This document shows, piece after piece, positions 1-4,227 of a stretch of DNA of 27,172 nt. Source of the stretch: a virus; the IMG/VR virus record IMGVR_UViG_3300043548_000410, positions 1-27,172 of that record. One strand, 5' to 3'. Numbering within the stretch: position 1 is the first letter of the stretch; every line of letters begins with the position of its first letter. The notes under the pieces were generated by a model. It had not been told where the DNA came from. It searched no databases and saw nothing but the letters and a program-made list of their open reading frames with translations. A program made the translations under genes and the position numbers.

Positions 1-325
1 CGGCATTCGGCGCGATGTAAGCGTCACGATTCATCACCTCATGTGCAGTGAGCCAGCATTCAACCTGCATTAGATCGTCCTTTGACACAAGATTAATTTC
101 GGGCTCATCAATTGAGTAGATATCATAACTGAATGATTCTTTCGTTTTGTTGAACCAGTACATGAAAGCATAACCATTTTCGAAGTGGTAAAGATTCTGA
201 ACTGGATCGAGAGTCAAAACTCTGTGCTTTTCAAGGGCCATCATATTGTCATCAGATAGCAAGTCCTGAAGACTAGATGGCAATGAGTTGACGTAGTCGG
301 ATGCTTGTTGAGCTGTGTATTTCAT
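1..325 (-). CDS. partial small conserved-type phage protein, C-terminus beyond window
   Basis: This is an open frame of 108 codons on the - strand. It begins MKYTAQQASDYVNSL and runs off the left edge without a stop. I do not recognise a family. The visible part is soluble and mixed-charge, with no membrane segment or signal peptide. The ATG at 325 is chosen because a promoter-like pair (TTGCGC, 17-nt spacer, TAGGTT) ends exactly 6 nt before it. That is the same spacing seen before several other genes of this array, and there is no Shine-Dalgarno sequence. It is the last visible cassette of the leftward array and lies downstream of the terminator-like block at 380-467. The promoter fit and an uninterrupted frame to the edge support it as a real gene. 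Confidence 0.75.
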   Translation of the reverse strand, partial: MKYTAQQASDYVNSLPSSLQDLLSDDNMMALEKHRVLTLDPVQNLYHFENGYAFMYWFNKTKESFSYDIYSIDEPEINLVSKDDLMQVECWLTAHEVMNRDAYIAPNA

Positions 326-331
326 GCGATT

Positions 332-360
332 AACCTAGTCCAAGCTGAGATATGGCGCAA
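332..360 (-). promoter_or_regulatory. leaderless-type promoter for the partial gene ending at 325
   Basis: Read on the - strand: TTGCGC (360-355), 17-nt spacer, TAGGTT (337-332), then six bases (AATCGC) and the ATG at 325. Initiation 6-8 nt after the -10 box would place +1 on or beside the ATG, so the mRNA would have no 5' leader. Transcription start is inferred, not measured. Confidence 0.55.
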
Positions 361-379
361 ATAAAAAATGCAAAAAAAT

Positions 380-467
380 TTACATCAAAGATGTAATAGT
401 TGTTGACACCCAAGCCAGGGGTAGCCCTGGAGCCCCCTCTGCGCAACAGAGAAACGCAGAGGGGGCT
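380..467 (-). terminator. repeat block A: three hairpins and U-run between cassettes
   Basis: On the - strand, after the 506-847 gene, the order is as follows. Hairpin 1 at 467-431 has a 13-bp perfect stem (AGCCCCCTCTGCG with its complement). Hairpin 2 at 430-415 is CCAGGG-CTAC-CCCTGG. The linker is TGTCAACAACTA. Hairpin 3 at 396-380 is TTACATC-TTT-GATGTAA, followed by a run of seven T. The last hairpin plus U-run resembles a weak intrinsic terminator. The order matches blocks B and C, although hairpin 1 is unrelated in sequence. Confidence 0.7.
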
Positions 468-505
468 TGCGCTATGCGCAACAGGGGAAACAAAAAAACC
501 CTGCC

Positions 506-847
506 CTACCGAAAGGTTCTTGTCAAGTGGTTTGTCACGCCATTTTTGAACAGTTCATAGTCAACGCATTCCAAAGCGTCGAGCTTGTAGCCGCCGACAT
601 TCCACTCAAACGCAACGTCTGGATTCTGCGGCACACGCTTCCATGCGTAAATGGTTGCCACCGTTCCGTTTGGAAACTTGAGACACCATTCGATGTTAAC
701 CTTGTCGCTTGGATCGACAGGATTATTGTACTTGCATGGCGCACCGAACACTGCAACCAATTGGTTGTATGTTGTTGAGATATAACCCTTGAGGCTGGTT
801 CCGTTGATGAGTGGAGTTCTGCGAACTGTCGATGTTGTAGTTGTCAT
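506..847 (-). CDS. conserved hypothetical phage protein (RTPLINGTSLKGYI type)
   Basis: A 113-residue protein beginning MTTTTSTVRRTPLINGTSL. The pattern of a Thr-rich start, RTPLINGTSLKGYI, then VFGAP and, further on, EWCLKFPNGTVATIYAWK is one I recall from small unannotated proteins in many environmental phages. The function is unknown. There is no catalytic motif, membrane segment or signal peptide. The ATG at 847 is preceded by TATCTT seven bases upstream and TTGCGT 16 bases before that, and no Shine-Dalgarno is present. The preceding gene stops 37 nt upstream, so this gene can be read from its own promoter or by read-through. Block A follows its stop. The family recall comes from memory, not from a search. 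Confidence 0.85.
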   Translation of the reverse strand: MTTTTSTVRRTPLINGTSLKGYISTTYNQLVAVFGAPCKYNNPVDPSDKVNIEWCLKFPNGTVATIYAWKRVPQNPDVAFEWNVGGYKLDALECVDYELFKNGVTNHLTRTFR

Positions 848-854
848 ATGTGGA

Positions 855-882
855 AAGATAGCAAAGAAAAGAGTGAACGCAA
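855..882 (-). promoter_or_regulatory. leaderless-type promoter for the 847 start
   Basis: On the - strand: TTGCGT (882-877), 16-nt spacer, TATCTT (860-855), seven bases, ATG at 847. The -35 box sits immediately after the stop codon of the upstream gene. Confidence 0.5.
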
Positions 883-884
883 GA

Positions 885-1106
885 CTAAAGAATAGCTTGA
901 GAGGGTTCTATCCTCTCACACACAAGGTCAAGAATTTTTCTCATGTAAGTGACAGATGTTTCGTGAACCGCATAACCTTCATGCTCTGCGATGTAGTTCA
1001 GAAGGAACTGAATTGATTCTGCTATAGACATGTCTTGTGCTTCAAGGATAGCTAGAACCGCAATCCTCACTGCGGTTCCTTGAGGTATATATTTTGAATC
1101 GGTCAT
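885..1106 (-). CDS. small hypothetical protein, 73 aa
   Basis: Translation starts MTDSKYIPQGTAVRIAVLAI and ends RIEPSQAIL. It looks like a compact, mostly helical soluble protein (AVRIAVLAILEAQDMSIAES, then a second amphipathic stretch FLLNYIAEHEG). The function is unknown. The frame stays open to 1382, but the start at 1106 is preferred: TACATT lies 6 nt upstream and TTGCGC 16 nt before that, as in the neighbouring cassettes. The longer version would run through block B. It is the first gene of a two-gene cassette with the gene at 506-847. Confidence 0.75.
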   Translation of the reverse strand: MTDSKYIPQGTAVRIAVLAILEAQDMSIAESIQFLLNYIAEHEGYAVHETSVTYMRKILDLVCERIEPSQAIL

Positions 1107-1112
1107 GCGAAA

Positions 1113-1140
1113 AATGTAGCACAGCAAAGAGTGAGCGCAA
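1113..1140 (-). promoter_or_regulatory. leaderless-type promoter for the 1106 start
   Basis: On the - strand: TTGCGC (1140-1135), 16-nt spacer, TACATT (1118-1113), six bases (TTTCGC), ATG at 1106. It follows block B after about 20 nt. Confidence 0.55.
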
Positions 1141-1159
1141 CATTTATTTGCAAAATATT

Positions 1160-1228
1160 TTACGTCGAAGACGTAATAGTTGTTGACAGGAGCCCAGGGG
1201 TAGCCCTGGCCCCAACCCTTTCGGGTTG
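1160..1228 (-). terminator. repeat block B: three hairpins between cassettes
   Basis: On the - strand: hairpin 1 CAACCC-GAAA-GGGTTG (1228-1213, GNRA-type loop), hairpin 2 CCAGGG-CTAC-CCCTGG (1209-1194), linker TGTCAACAACTA, hairpin 3 TTACGTC-TTC-GACGTAA (1176-1160), then AATATTTTGC. Hairpin 3 differs from those of blocks A and C at the base-paired positions but remains perfectly complementary. It lies 12 nt downstream of the 1240-1464 gene. Confidence 0.72.
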
Positions 1229-1239
1229 AGGCGTTTAGG

Positions 1240-1464
1240 CTACTCGATTTCCTGCTCCTCTTCTTCCTCTGGGCCACCGAATATCTCATCCCACTCTTCA
1301 GCGGTGATGCCCGATTTGATGAACTCGCGTTCATCGGGCGTGAGGTTGGGGAACGCATCCTGCAGCAGTGCGCCTGCTGCATAGAGGTTCATTTGCTCTT
1401 GCGTGACGGGGAGGTCAAAGGTGTTGACTTCGCCGCTGATCCATGATGTGCGTGTTATTTTCAT
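1240..1464 (-). CDS. conserved hypothetical phage protein with acidic tail (TPDEREFIKSGITAEEWDEIFG)
   Basis: A 74-residue protein, MKITRTSWISGEVNTFDLP..., containing QDAFPNLTPDEREFIKSGI followed by TAEEWDEIFG and a very acidic tail (GPEEEEEQEIE). Small proteins ending in a FPxLxxDEREFIxSGITxEEWDxxF motif are, from memory, common in freshwater and marine phages, usually without known function. The ATG at 1464 is chosen over the 1515 start because it removes a non-homologous-looking N-terminus and leaves only 5 nt after the previous stop, as expected for a two-gene cassette. No Shine-Dalgarno is present, so translational coupling to the upstream gene is likely. Block B follows. Confidence 0.82.
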   Translation of the reverse strand: MKITRTSWISGEVNTFDLPVTQEQMNLYAAGALLQDAFPNLTPDEREFIKSGITAEEWDEIFGGPEEEEEQEIE

Positions 1465-1469
1465 ACTAT

Positions 1470-1655
1470 TTATTTTTGGTTGTTGACTTGACGGACAGAA
1501 GAAACTAGTGGCCACTCAGGTGAGTCGCCATTGATGAGCTTGATTTGATATTCGCGCTCTTCGATCATGCACTCGATTGCGGTTTGCAACTGACGCAGGG
1601 AATCGAGGTCGCTGAAGTTTTGCCTAATTAGATCAATGAGGGGTTGAATGTTCAT
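1470..1655 (-). CDS. small hypothetical protein, 61 aa
   Basis: MNIQPLIDLIRQNFSDLDSL... is a short, amphipathic, helix-rich protein with the stretch LRQLQTAIECMIEEREYQI. It could form a small coiled coil or dimer, but no family is recognised. The start at 1655 is six bases after GAGTAT (a poor -10) with TTGCTT 16 nt further upstream, so its promoter fits the array's geometry but is the weakest. It is the first gene of the cassette with 1240-1464; the stop and the next ATG are 5 nt apart. Confidence 0.72.
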   Translation of the reverse strand: MNIQPLIDLIRQNFSDLDSLRQLQTAIECMIEEREYQIKLINGDSPEWPLVSSVRQVNNQK

Positions 1656-1661
1656 GTAGGA

Positions 1662-1689
1662 ATACTCTCACAGTTTTGTTTTTAAGCAA
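1662..1689 (-). promoter_or_regulatory. weak leaderless-type promoter for the 1655 start
   Basis: On the - strand: TTGCTT (1689-1684), 16-nt spacer, GAGTAT (1667-1662), six bases, ATG at 1655. The spacing matches the other array promoters; the -10 sequence itself is poor. Confidence 0.35.
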
Positions 1690-1708
1690 TAAAAAATAGC
1701 AAAAAAAT

Positions 1709-1780
1709 TTACGCTGCAAGCGTAATAGTTGTTGACAGCCCAGGCCAGGGGTAGCCCTGGCCCCCAACCCTTTCGGGTTG
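1709..1780 (-). terminator. repeat block C: three hairpins and U-run between cassettes
   Basis: On the - strand: hairpin 1 CAACCC-GAAA-GGGTTG (1780-1765), hairpin 2 GGCCAGGG-CTAC-CCCTGGCC (1762-1743), linker TGTCAACAACTA, hairpin 3 TTACGCT-TGC-AGCGTAA (1725-1709), then ATTTTTTTGC. This is the most complete copy. It begins 16 nt after the stop of the 1797-2027 gene. Confidence 0.75.
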
Positions 1781-1796
1781 AGGGGGTTAGCTGCGC

Positions 1797-2027
1797 TTAC
1801 TTGCCAAATGCGGCGAGCGCATCATGCGCGTATCGCTCGCGTTCTTCTTCATCAGCCACCTGCTGATTCAGGATATGCGCTTCCTGAATCATTATGCTGC
1901 AGGAATTAGCAAGCGAAAACAACAGCATATGCTGTTCGCAAGTGAGGTTCAGGGGATCAAGCCCCTCAACCATCTTGCGGGTTTCGATAAGTAGTTGATT
2001 CTGTAGGGTTTTGAGTGCGTCTTGCAT
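1797..2027 (-). CDS. small hypothetical protein, paralogue of the 2415-2651 product
   Basis: A 76-residue helical protein (MQDALKTLQNQLLIETRKMV...) ending EEERERYAHDALAAFGK. The product of 2415-2651 ends EERERYAHDALAACGK and shares a weaker middle (EQHMLLFSLANS against EEHIALLHQIAS), so the two are paralogues. The function is unknown. At the DNA level the last coding bases are far more alike than the rest and contain a hairpin (GCGAGCG...CGCTCGC). The gene starts 6 nt after the stop of 2034-2246, without Shine-Dalgarno, so it is the second member of a cassette. Block C follows its stop. Confidence 0.78.
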   Translation of the reverse strand: MQDALKTLQNQLLIETRKMVEGLDPLNLTCEQHMLLFSLANSCSIMIQEAHILNQQVADEEERERYAHDALAAFGK

Positions 2028-2033
2028 AGGATG

Positions 2034-2246
2034 TTACTTGGTGGTTGTGGTTTCTAACTTGTTGATAAAGAACTGCTTGGATTCGGGAACGAGTAGCATG
2101 AGCGTCATGACCTGCACTTTCAGGTGGCCAACCATAGCGGCATGCGCCACACCGACTCCACAGTCATCAAACTTCTCGCGCATATTGCGCTCAACCTGCG
2201 CGAAGTAGGTTTCGGCCAACTCAATCGGACAATTTGTTTTTTCCAT
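2034..2246 (-). CDS. small hypothetical protein, paralogue of the 3712-3912 product
   Basis: A 70-residue protein beginning MEKTNCPIELAETYFAQV. It resembles the product of 3712-3912: LAETYFAQVERNMREKF against LAENFVACVKRNAENTY, then AMVGHLKVQVMTLML against CTIAHLQSTLQIL, with similar length and a Lys-rich C-terminus. The family is unknown to me. The start at 2246 (not 2339) is supported by TATTGT six bases upstream and TTGCGC 16 nt before that. It is followed after 6 nt by the 1797-2027 gene. Confidence 0.78.
   Translation of the reverse strand: MEKTNCPIELAETYFAQVERNMREKFDDCGVGVAHAAMVGHLKVQVMTLMLLVPESKQFFINKLETTTTK
2053..2053. other. no additional feature; positional note on cassette overlap
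   Basis: Position lies inside the 2034-2246 gene. I looked for a separate promoter for the gene starting at 2027 here and saw none, so it is probably read from the 2246 promoter. Confidence 0.3.
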
Positions 2247-2252
2247 GCCCAA

Positions 2253-2280
2253 ACAATAGCAGAAAAAGAAACACGCGCAA
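2253..2280 (-). promoter_or_regulatory. leaderless-type promoter for the 2246 start
   Basis: On the - strand: TTGCGC (2280-2275), 16-nt spacer, TATTGT (2258-2253), six bases (TTGGGC), ATG at 2246. It sits directly after the hairpin at 2285-2312. Confidence 0.6.
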
Positions 2281-2284
2281 CACT

Positions 2285-2312
2285 CTTTTTTCATGCCAAG
2301 CATGAAAAAAAG
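2285..2312. terminator. additional bidirectional-type hairpin near block D
   Basis: CTTTTTTCATGC-CAA-GCATGAAAAAAAG is a near-perfect 12-bp stem with a 3-nt loop, flanked by T-runs on either strand. It lies just downstream of block D on the - strand, where the third hairpin of the block has lost its palindrome. It may replace that hairpin as terminator. Confidence 0.6.
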
Positions 2313-2324
2313 TTCATAAAAATT

Positions 2325-2395
2325 TTCACCTAATAGCATAATAGTTCTTGACGCCCAGGCCAGGGGTAGCCCTGGCCCCCAACCCTTTCGGGTTG
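2325..2395 (-). terminator. repeat block D, third hairpin degenerate
   Basis: On the - strand: hairpin 1 CAACCC-GAAA-GGGTTG (2395-2380), hairpin 2 GGCCAGGG-CTAC-CCCTGGCC (2377-2358), linker CGTCAAGAACTA. The aligned 17-mer TTATGCTATTAGGTGAA (2341-2325) no longer forms a perfect stem; AATTTTT follows. It lies after the stop of the 2415-2651 gene. Confidence 0.65.
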
Positions 2396-2414
2396 AGGGG
2401 TTTACGTTGTGAGG

Positions 2415-2651
2415 CTACTTACCGCATGCGGCGAGCGCATCATGCGCGTAGCGCTCGCGCTCCTCAAACTGCTCAACGGAGGCGACATCCGCCTCCTGCA
2501 CGAAACGCGCCTCCTGCGCGTTCGCGCATGCGAATGACGCAATTTGATGCAGGAGCGCGATATGCTCCTCCGTCAGGGAGGAGCAATTGAGGTCGCGCAC
2601 GCAGGCGCGAACGTGGATTAGGGTGGCGGTGAGGACGGATGAATTAACCAT
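2415..2651 (-). CDS. small hypothetical protein, paralogue of the 1797-2027 product
   Basis: A 78-residue protein (MVNSSVLTATLIHVRACVRD...) ending EERERYAHDALAACGK, homologous to the product of 1797-2027, most clearly at the C-terminus. It contains three Cys and Ala-rich helices, no membrane segment and no known motif. The start at 2651 lies six bases after TATTGT, like its neighbours, but the -35 region (TTCCAA) is weak. It is a single-gene cassette, lying between block E and block D on the transcript. Confidence 0.75.
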   Translation of the reverse strand: MVNSSVLTATLIHVRACVRDLNCSSLTEEHIALLHQIASFACANAQEARFVQEADVASVEQFEERERYAHDALAACGK

Positions 2652-2657
2652 GCGCGT

Positions 2658-2686
2658 ACAATACAAAAAGAGTGTTGCGATTGGAA
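2658..2686 (-). promoter_or_regulatory. possible leaderless-type promoter for the 2651 start
   Basis: On the - strand: TATTGT (2663-2658) six bases before the ATG; the best -35 is TTCCAA at 2686-2681 with a 17-nt spacer. The -10 hexamer is the same as in the 2246 promoter. Confidence 0.4.
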
Positions 2687-2705
2687 GGATTATTTTGCAA
2701 AAAAT

Positions 2706-2757
2706 TTCTCACCTTATGCTCAATAGTGCTTGACAGGGTGGCCAGGGCTCCCCCTGG
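2706..2757 (-). terminator. repeat block E, divergent copy
   Basis: On the - strand: hairpin 2 variant GCCAGGG-GGAG-CCCTGGC (2757-2740), linker TGTCAAGCACTA, a 17-mer (2722-2706) without a perfect stem, then AATTTTTTGC. There is no GAAA hairpin 1; a different structured region lies upstream at 2758-2932. Confidence 0.55.
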
Positions 2758-2932
2758 CAATTTTTGCCTAGTGAGTTTTTGCCGCCTTAGAGACTAGGCA
2801 CTTCTTGCCTAGCGCCAGGGATCATGCACTTTCTGCATCATGCACTGGCCACATGTACATGCACCGCATGCATGCGATGCACATGCCGCATGGCCATGCA
2901 TGGGCCGCATCCCATGCATGGCGTGCATGCAC
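2758..2932 (-). ncRNA. palindrome-dense noncoding segment, possible structured 3' RNA
   Basis: No convincing gene lies between 2652 and 2932. The segment is dense in CATG/ATGCA palindromes (CATGTACATG, GCATGCATGC, GTGCATGCAC). It has a perfect 12-bp stem GCCATGCATGGG / CCCATGCATGGC with a 6-nt loop (2893-2922), and a TGCCTAG/CTAGGCA set at about 2765-2803. Strand is assigned only because it follows the 35-codon gene on the leftward transcript. It may be a structured 3' region, a replication or packaging element, or a remnant of expanded repeats. Confidence 0.4.
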
Positions 2933-3040
2933 CTACTTCTTGCTTGTGAAGTAATCTACACCTTCCGCAACTAGCGCGACGATGGTGATGAATGTCATGG
3001 GGAATAGGACTAATGCAGATGCTGCAAGGATGTCTTTCAT
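2933..3040 (-). CDS. 35-aa single-membrane-span miniprotein
   Basis: The open frame encodes MKDILAASALVLFPMTFITI followed by VALVAEGVDYFTSKK and a TAG stop. One hydrophobic helix (about residues 4-25) is flanked by a short N-terminus with one Lys and a C-terminal tail ending in Lys-Lys, typical of a small inner-membrane protein. Holin-like, superinfection-exclusion or regulatory roles are possible, but nothing distinguishes them. It lies 54 nt downstream of 3095-3346, after a GAAA-capped hairpin. There is no Shine-Dalgarno and the -10 is unclear. Coding is supported by the coherent membrane-protein composition and by filling the gap between neighbouring same-strand genes. Confidence 0.6.
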   Translation of the reverse strand: MKDILAASALVLFPMTFITIVALVAEGVDYFTSKK

Positions 3041-3061
3041 GGTGTGTTTTTGTGTAGGTTG

Positions 3062-3080
3062 AGGGGGGCTTTCGCCCCCC
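3062..3080 (-). terminator. GAAA-capped GC hairpin between 3095-3346 and the miniprotein
   Basis: On the - strand, GGGGGGC-GAAA-GCCCCCC forms a very stable 7-bp stem with a GNRA-type loop, the same design as hairpin 1 of blocks B-D. No U-run follows, so it may stabilise the upstream 3' end or attenuate rather than terminate by itself. Confidence 0.45.
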
Positions 3081-3094
3081 CTTGTGATTCTTGC

Positions 3095-3346
3095 TTAGGC
3101 GTTTGCGTATTCTCTAACTAGCTTGAGGCCATTCACTTCCAAGGTGCGGATTTTTGCCGCACTAGTGAAGCTTCGCGTGCCCTTGGCCGTTGAGAGGATA
3201 TATTGCGTACCAGCGCCACATGCCTTGGACTCAACTAAGACGCCTTCTAGCGTCTTGAATTGGCCGTTATCATTCACGCGATCATTCGATGATGCGTGAT
3301 AGGTGACTTTGATGTTCGATCCGTTTGCGATTGTCAGGTTTGCCAT
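3095..3346 (-). CDS. small hypothetical protein, 83 aa
   Basis: MANLTIANGSNIKVTYHASS... ends KLVREYANA. The pattern of short polar and hydrophobic alternation (IKVTYHASS, FKTLEGVLVES, YILSTAKGTRSF) suggests a small beta-rich fold. No family is recognised. The frame extends to 3382, but the start at 3346 is preferred: TATACT lies eight bases upstream, TTGTTT 16 nt before that, and A-tracts lie beyond. The longer form would contain the whole core promoter. There is no Shine-Dalgarno. Confidence 0.75.
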   Translation of the reverse strand: MANLTIANGSNIKVTYHASSNDRVNDNGQFKTLEGVLVESKACGAGTQYILSTAKGTRSFTSAAKIRTLEVNGLKLVREYANA

Positions 3347-3354
3347 ATGTGAGA

Positions 3355-3402
3355 AGTATAGGGAATTGAGATTGAGAAACAAGGTTTTTTTCGTGTTTTT
3401 TT
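3355..3402 (-). promoter_or_regulatory. strong leaderless-type promoter with A-tract UP element (3346 start)
   Basis: On the - strand: AAAAAAACACGAAAAAAACC, then TTGTTT (3382-3377), 16-nt spacer, TATACT (3360-3355), eight bases, ATG at 3346. The two spaced A-tracts resemble an UP element. It is nearly the same as the promoter of the 3607 start. Confidence 0.65.
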
Positions 3403-3607
3403 AAGCTTTTTTTACCGAATGATCAAAGTGCATACTGCACTCTTTTGCATATTCTTCGTTGGTGAGGATAAGCGCGAAGCTGATATCGCAACGCCCGCTT
3501 GCAAAGAGCTCTGCGCGAACGGCTTTCGCCTCTTCGCGAGTCTCGCAACGAATCGCCTCATGCCCGAAGTTTCCTGCCTTGTTTAAGCTAACGTATAATG
3601 TGAACAT
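3401..3607 (-). CDS. small hypothetical protein, 68 aa
   Basis: MFTLYVSLNKAGNFGHEAIR is followed by CETREEAKAVRAELFASGRC and a tail ending SVKKA. The order of a beta strand, EEAKAVRAEL helix and a second strand (ISFALIL) suggests a small alpha/beta fold. No family is recognised. The start at 3607 lies six bases after TATACT with TTGTTT 16 nt upstream. Its stop overlaps the A-tract region of the next promoter. It is a single-gene cassette. Confidence 0.75.
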   Translation of the reverse strand: MFTLYVSLNKAGNFGHEAIRCETREEAKAVRAELFASGRCDISFALILTNEEYAKECSMHFDHSVKKA

Positions 3608-3613
3608 GTGAGA

Positions 3614-3661
3614 AGTATAGGTGAGCGAGAGAGAGAAACAAGTTTTTTTTTGTGTTTTATG
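3614..3661 (-). promoter_or_regulatory. strong leaderless-type promoter with A-tract UP element (3607 start)
   Basis: On the - strand: AAAACACAAAAAAAAAC, TTGTTT (3641-3636), 16-nt spacer rich in CTCT, TATACT (3619-3614), TCTCAC, ATG at 3607. The bases TATACTTCTCACAT are shared with the 3346 promoter. Confidence 0.65.
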
Positions 3662-3711
3662 CTACTTTTTTTTGCATGCGCAAAGCACTAAAAGAGAGAG
3701 AGTTAAGAAGC

Positions 3712-3912
3712 TCATTTGCCTTGGCCCTCCATCTTTTCGATCCTGAGTTTCAGAAACTCCTGAATTTGAGGGTGATGCGATGCTAGGATTTGCAGCGTGC
3801 TTTGAAGGTGCGCAATCGTGCATGTGTCAACATGCTCAGGTGCGTAAGTGTTTTCGGCGTTGCGCTTTACGCATGCGACGAAGTTTTCTGCTAGTGTTAG
3901 TGGGTCTTGCAT
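3712..3912 (-). CDS. small hypothetical protein, paralogue of the 2034-2246 product
   Basis: A 66-residue protein, MQDPLTLAENFVACVKRNAE..., with IAHLQSTLQILASHHPQI and a Lys-rich end. It resembles the 2034-2246 product over most of its length (LAExxxAxVxRN, then a HL-rich helix). The function is unknown. It starts 26 nt after the stop of 3939-4151, so it is probably the second gene of that cassette. No clear promoter with the array's spacing is seen before it, and there is no Shine-Dalgarno. The two LAE-type proteins sit in cassettes with different partners. Confidence 0.75.
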   Translation of the reverse strand: MQDPLTLAENFVACVKRNAENTYAPEHVDTCTIAHLQSTLQILASHHPQIQEFLKLRIEKMEGQGK

Positions 3913-3938
3913 AAGTAGGTGAATGAGAGAAGGTTATA

Positions 3939-4151
3939 CTAGTGAATGTAATCGTGAGCAGCATCTTGGCATTCATCCGAAGGGATGCTTTCCAATTCTT
4001 CGGGCGTCAGCGCAACGTACTTGTCGCCAACCTTTTTCGATGCATCGATGATGCACGCATCGCAAAAGTCAGGGTAATCCGCCATATCGATATCCATCAC
4101 GATATCAAAGCATTCGATCACTTCGCCGTTAACAGTCAATTTCATATCCAT
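3939..4151 (-). CDS. small acidic conserved-type hypothetical protein, 70 aa
   Basis: MDMKLTVNGEVIECFDIVMD begins a strongly acidic protein. Its central PDFCDACIIDASKKVG and the ending CQDAAHDYIH are, from memory, typical of a small phage or environmental family of unknown function. The three Cys do not form a CxxC zinc pair. Met1 at 4151 is preferred over Met3 because TAGTCT ends six bases upstream with TTGCGG 17 nt before that. It is the first gene of the leftward array at the boundary with the rightward genes, and shares the 4152-4408 intergenic region with them. Confidence 0.78.
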   Translation of the reverse strand: MDMKLTVNGEVIECFDIVMDIDMADYPDFCDACIIDASKKVGDKYVALTPEELESIPSDECQDAAHDYIH

Positions 4152-4157
4152 GTGAGA

Positions 4158-4186
4158 AGACTAAGCGAAGTGCTTTCGAACCGCAA
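4158..4186 (-). promoter_or_regulatory. leaderless-type promoter for the 4151 start
   Basis: On the - strand: TTGCGG (4186-4181), 17-nt spacer, TAGTCT (4163-4158), TCTCAC, ATG at 4151. The bases CTTCTCACATG are shared with the 3607 promoter. Confidence 0.5.
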
Positions 4187-4227
4187 CATTTATTTAATCT
4201 TTTTTTATCCCCCCCCATTATTTGAAA

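Noticed and set aside
397-430. TTGACA in the conserved linker as a + strand -35 box
   Set aside because: No -10-like hexamer lies 16-18 nt downstream in the copies, because the GC-rich hairpin occupies that place, and no + strand genes follow.
467-778. Rightward open frame of 103 codons
   Set aside because: It lies opposite the well-supported 506-847 gene and has a cysteine- and histidine-rich composition typical of an antisense shadow.
2348-2590. Rightward Arg/Ala/Pro-rich open frame
   Set aside because: It covers block D and the opposite strand of the 2415-2651 gene; composition is that of a GC-rich shadow.
380-2757. Left-arm cassettes with a repeated structured element as an integron-like gene-cassette array
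   Set aside because: No paired GTTRRRY/RYYYAAC core sites and no integrase in the window; the repeated elements end in U-runs after hairpins, which fits transcription 3' ends better than attC sites.
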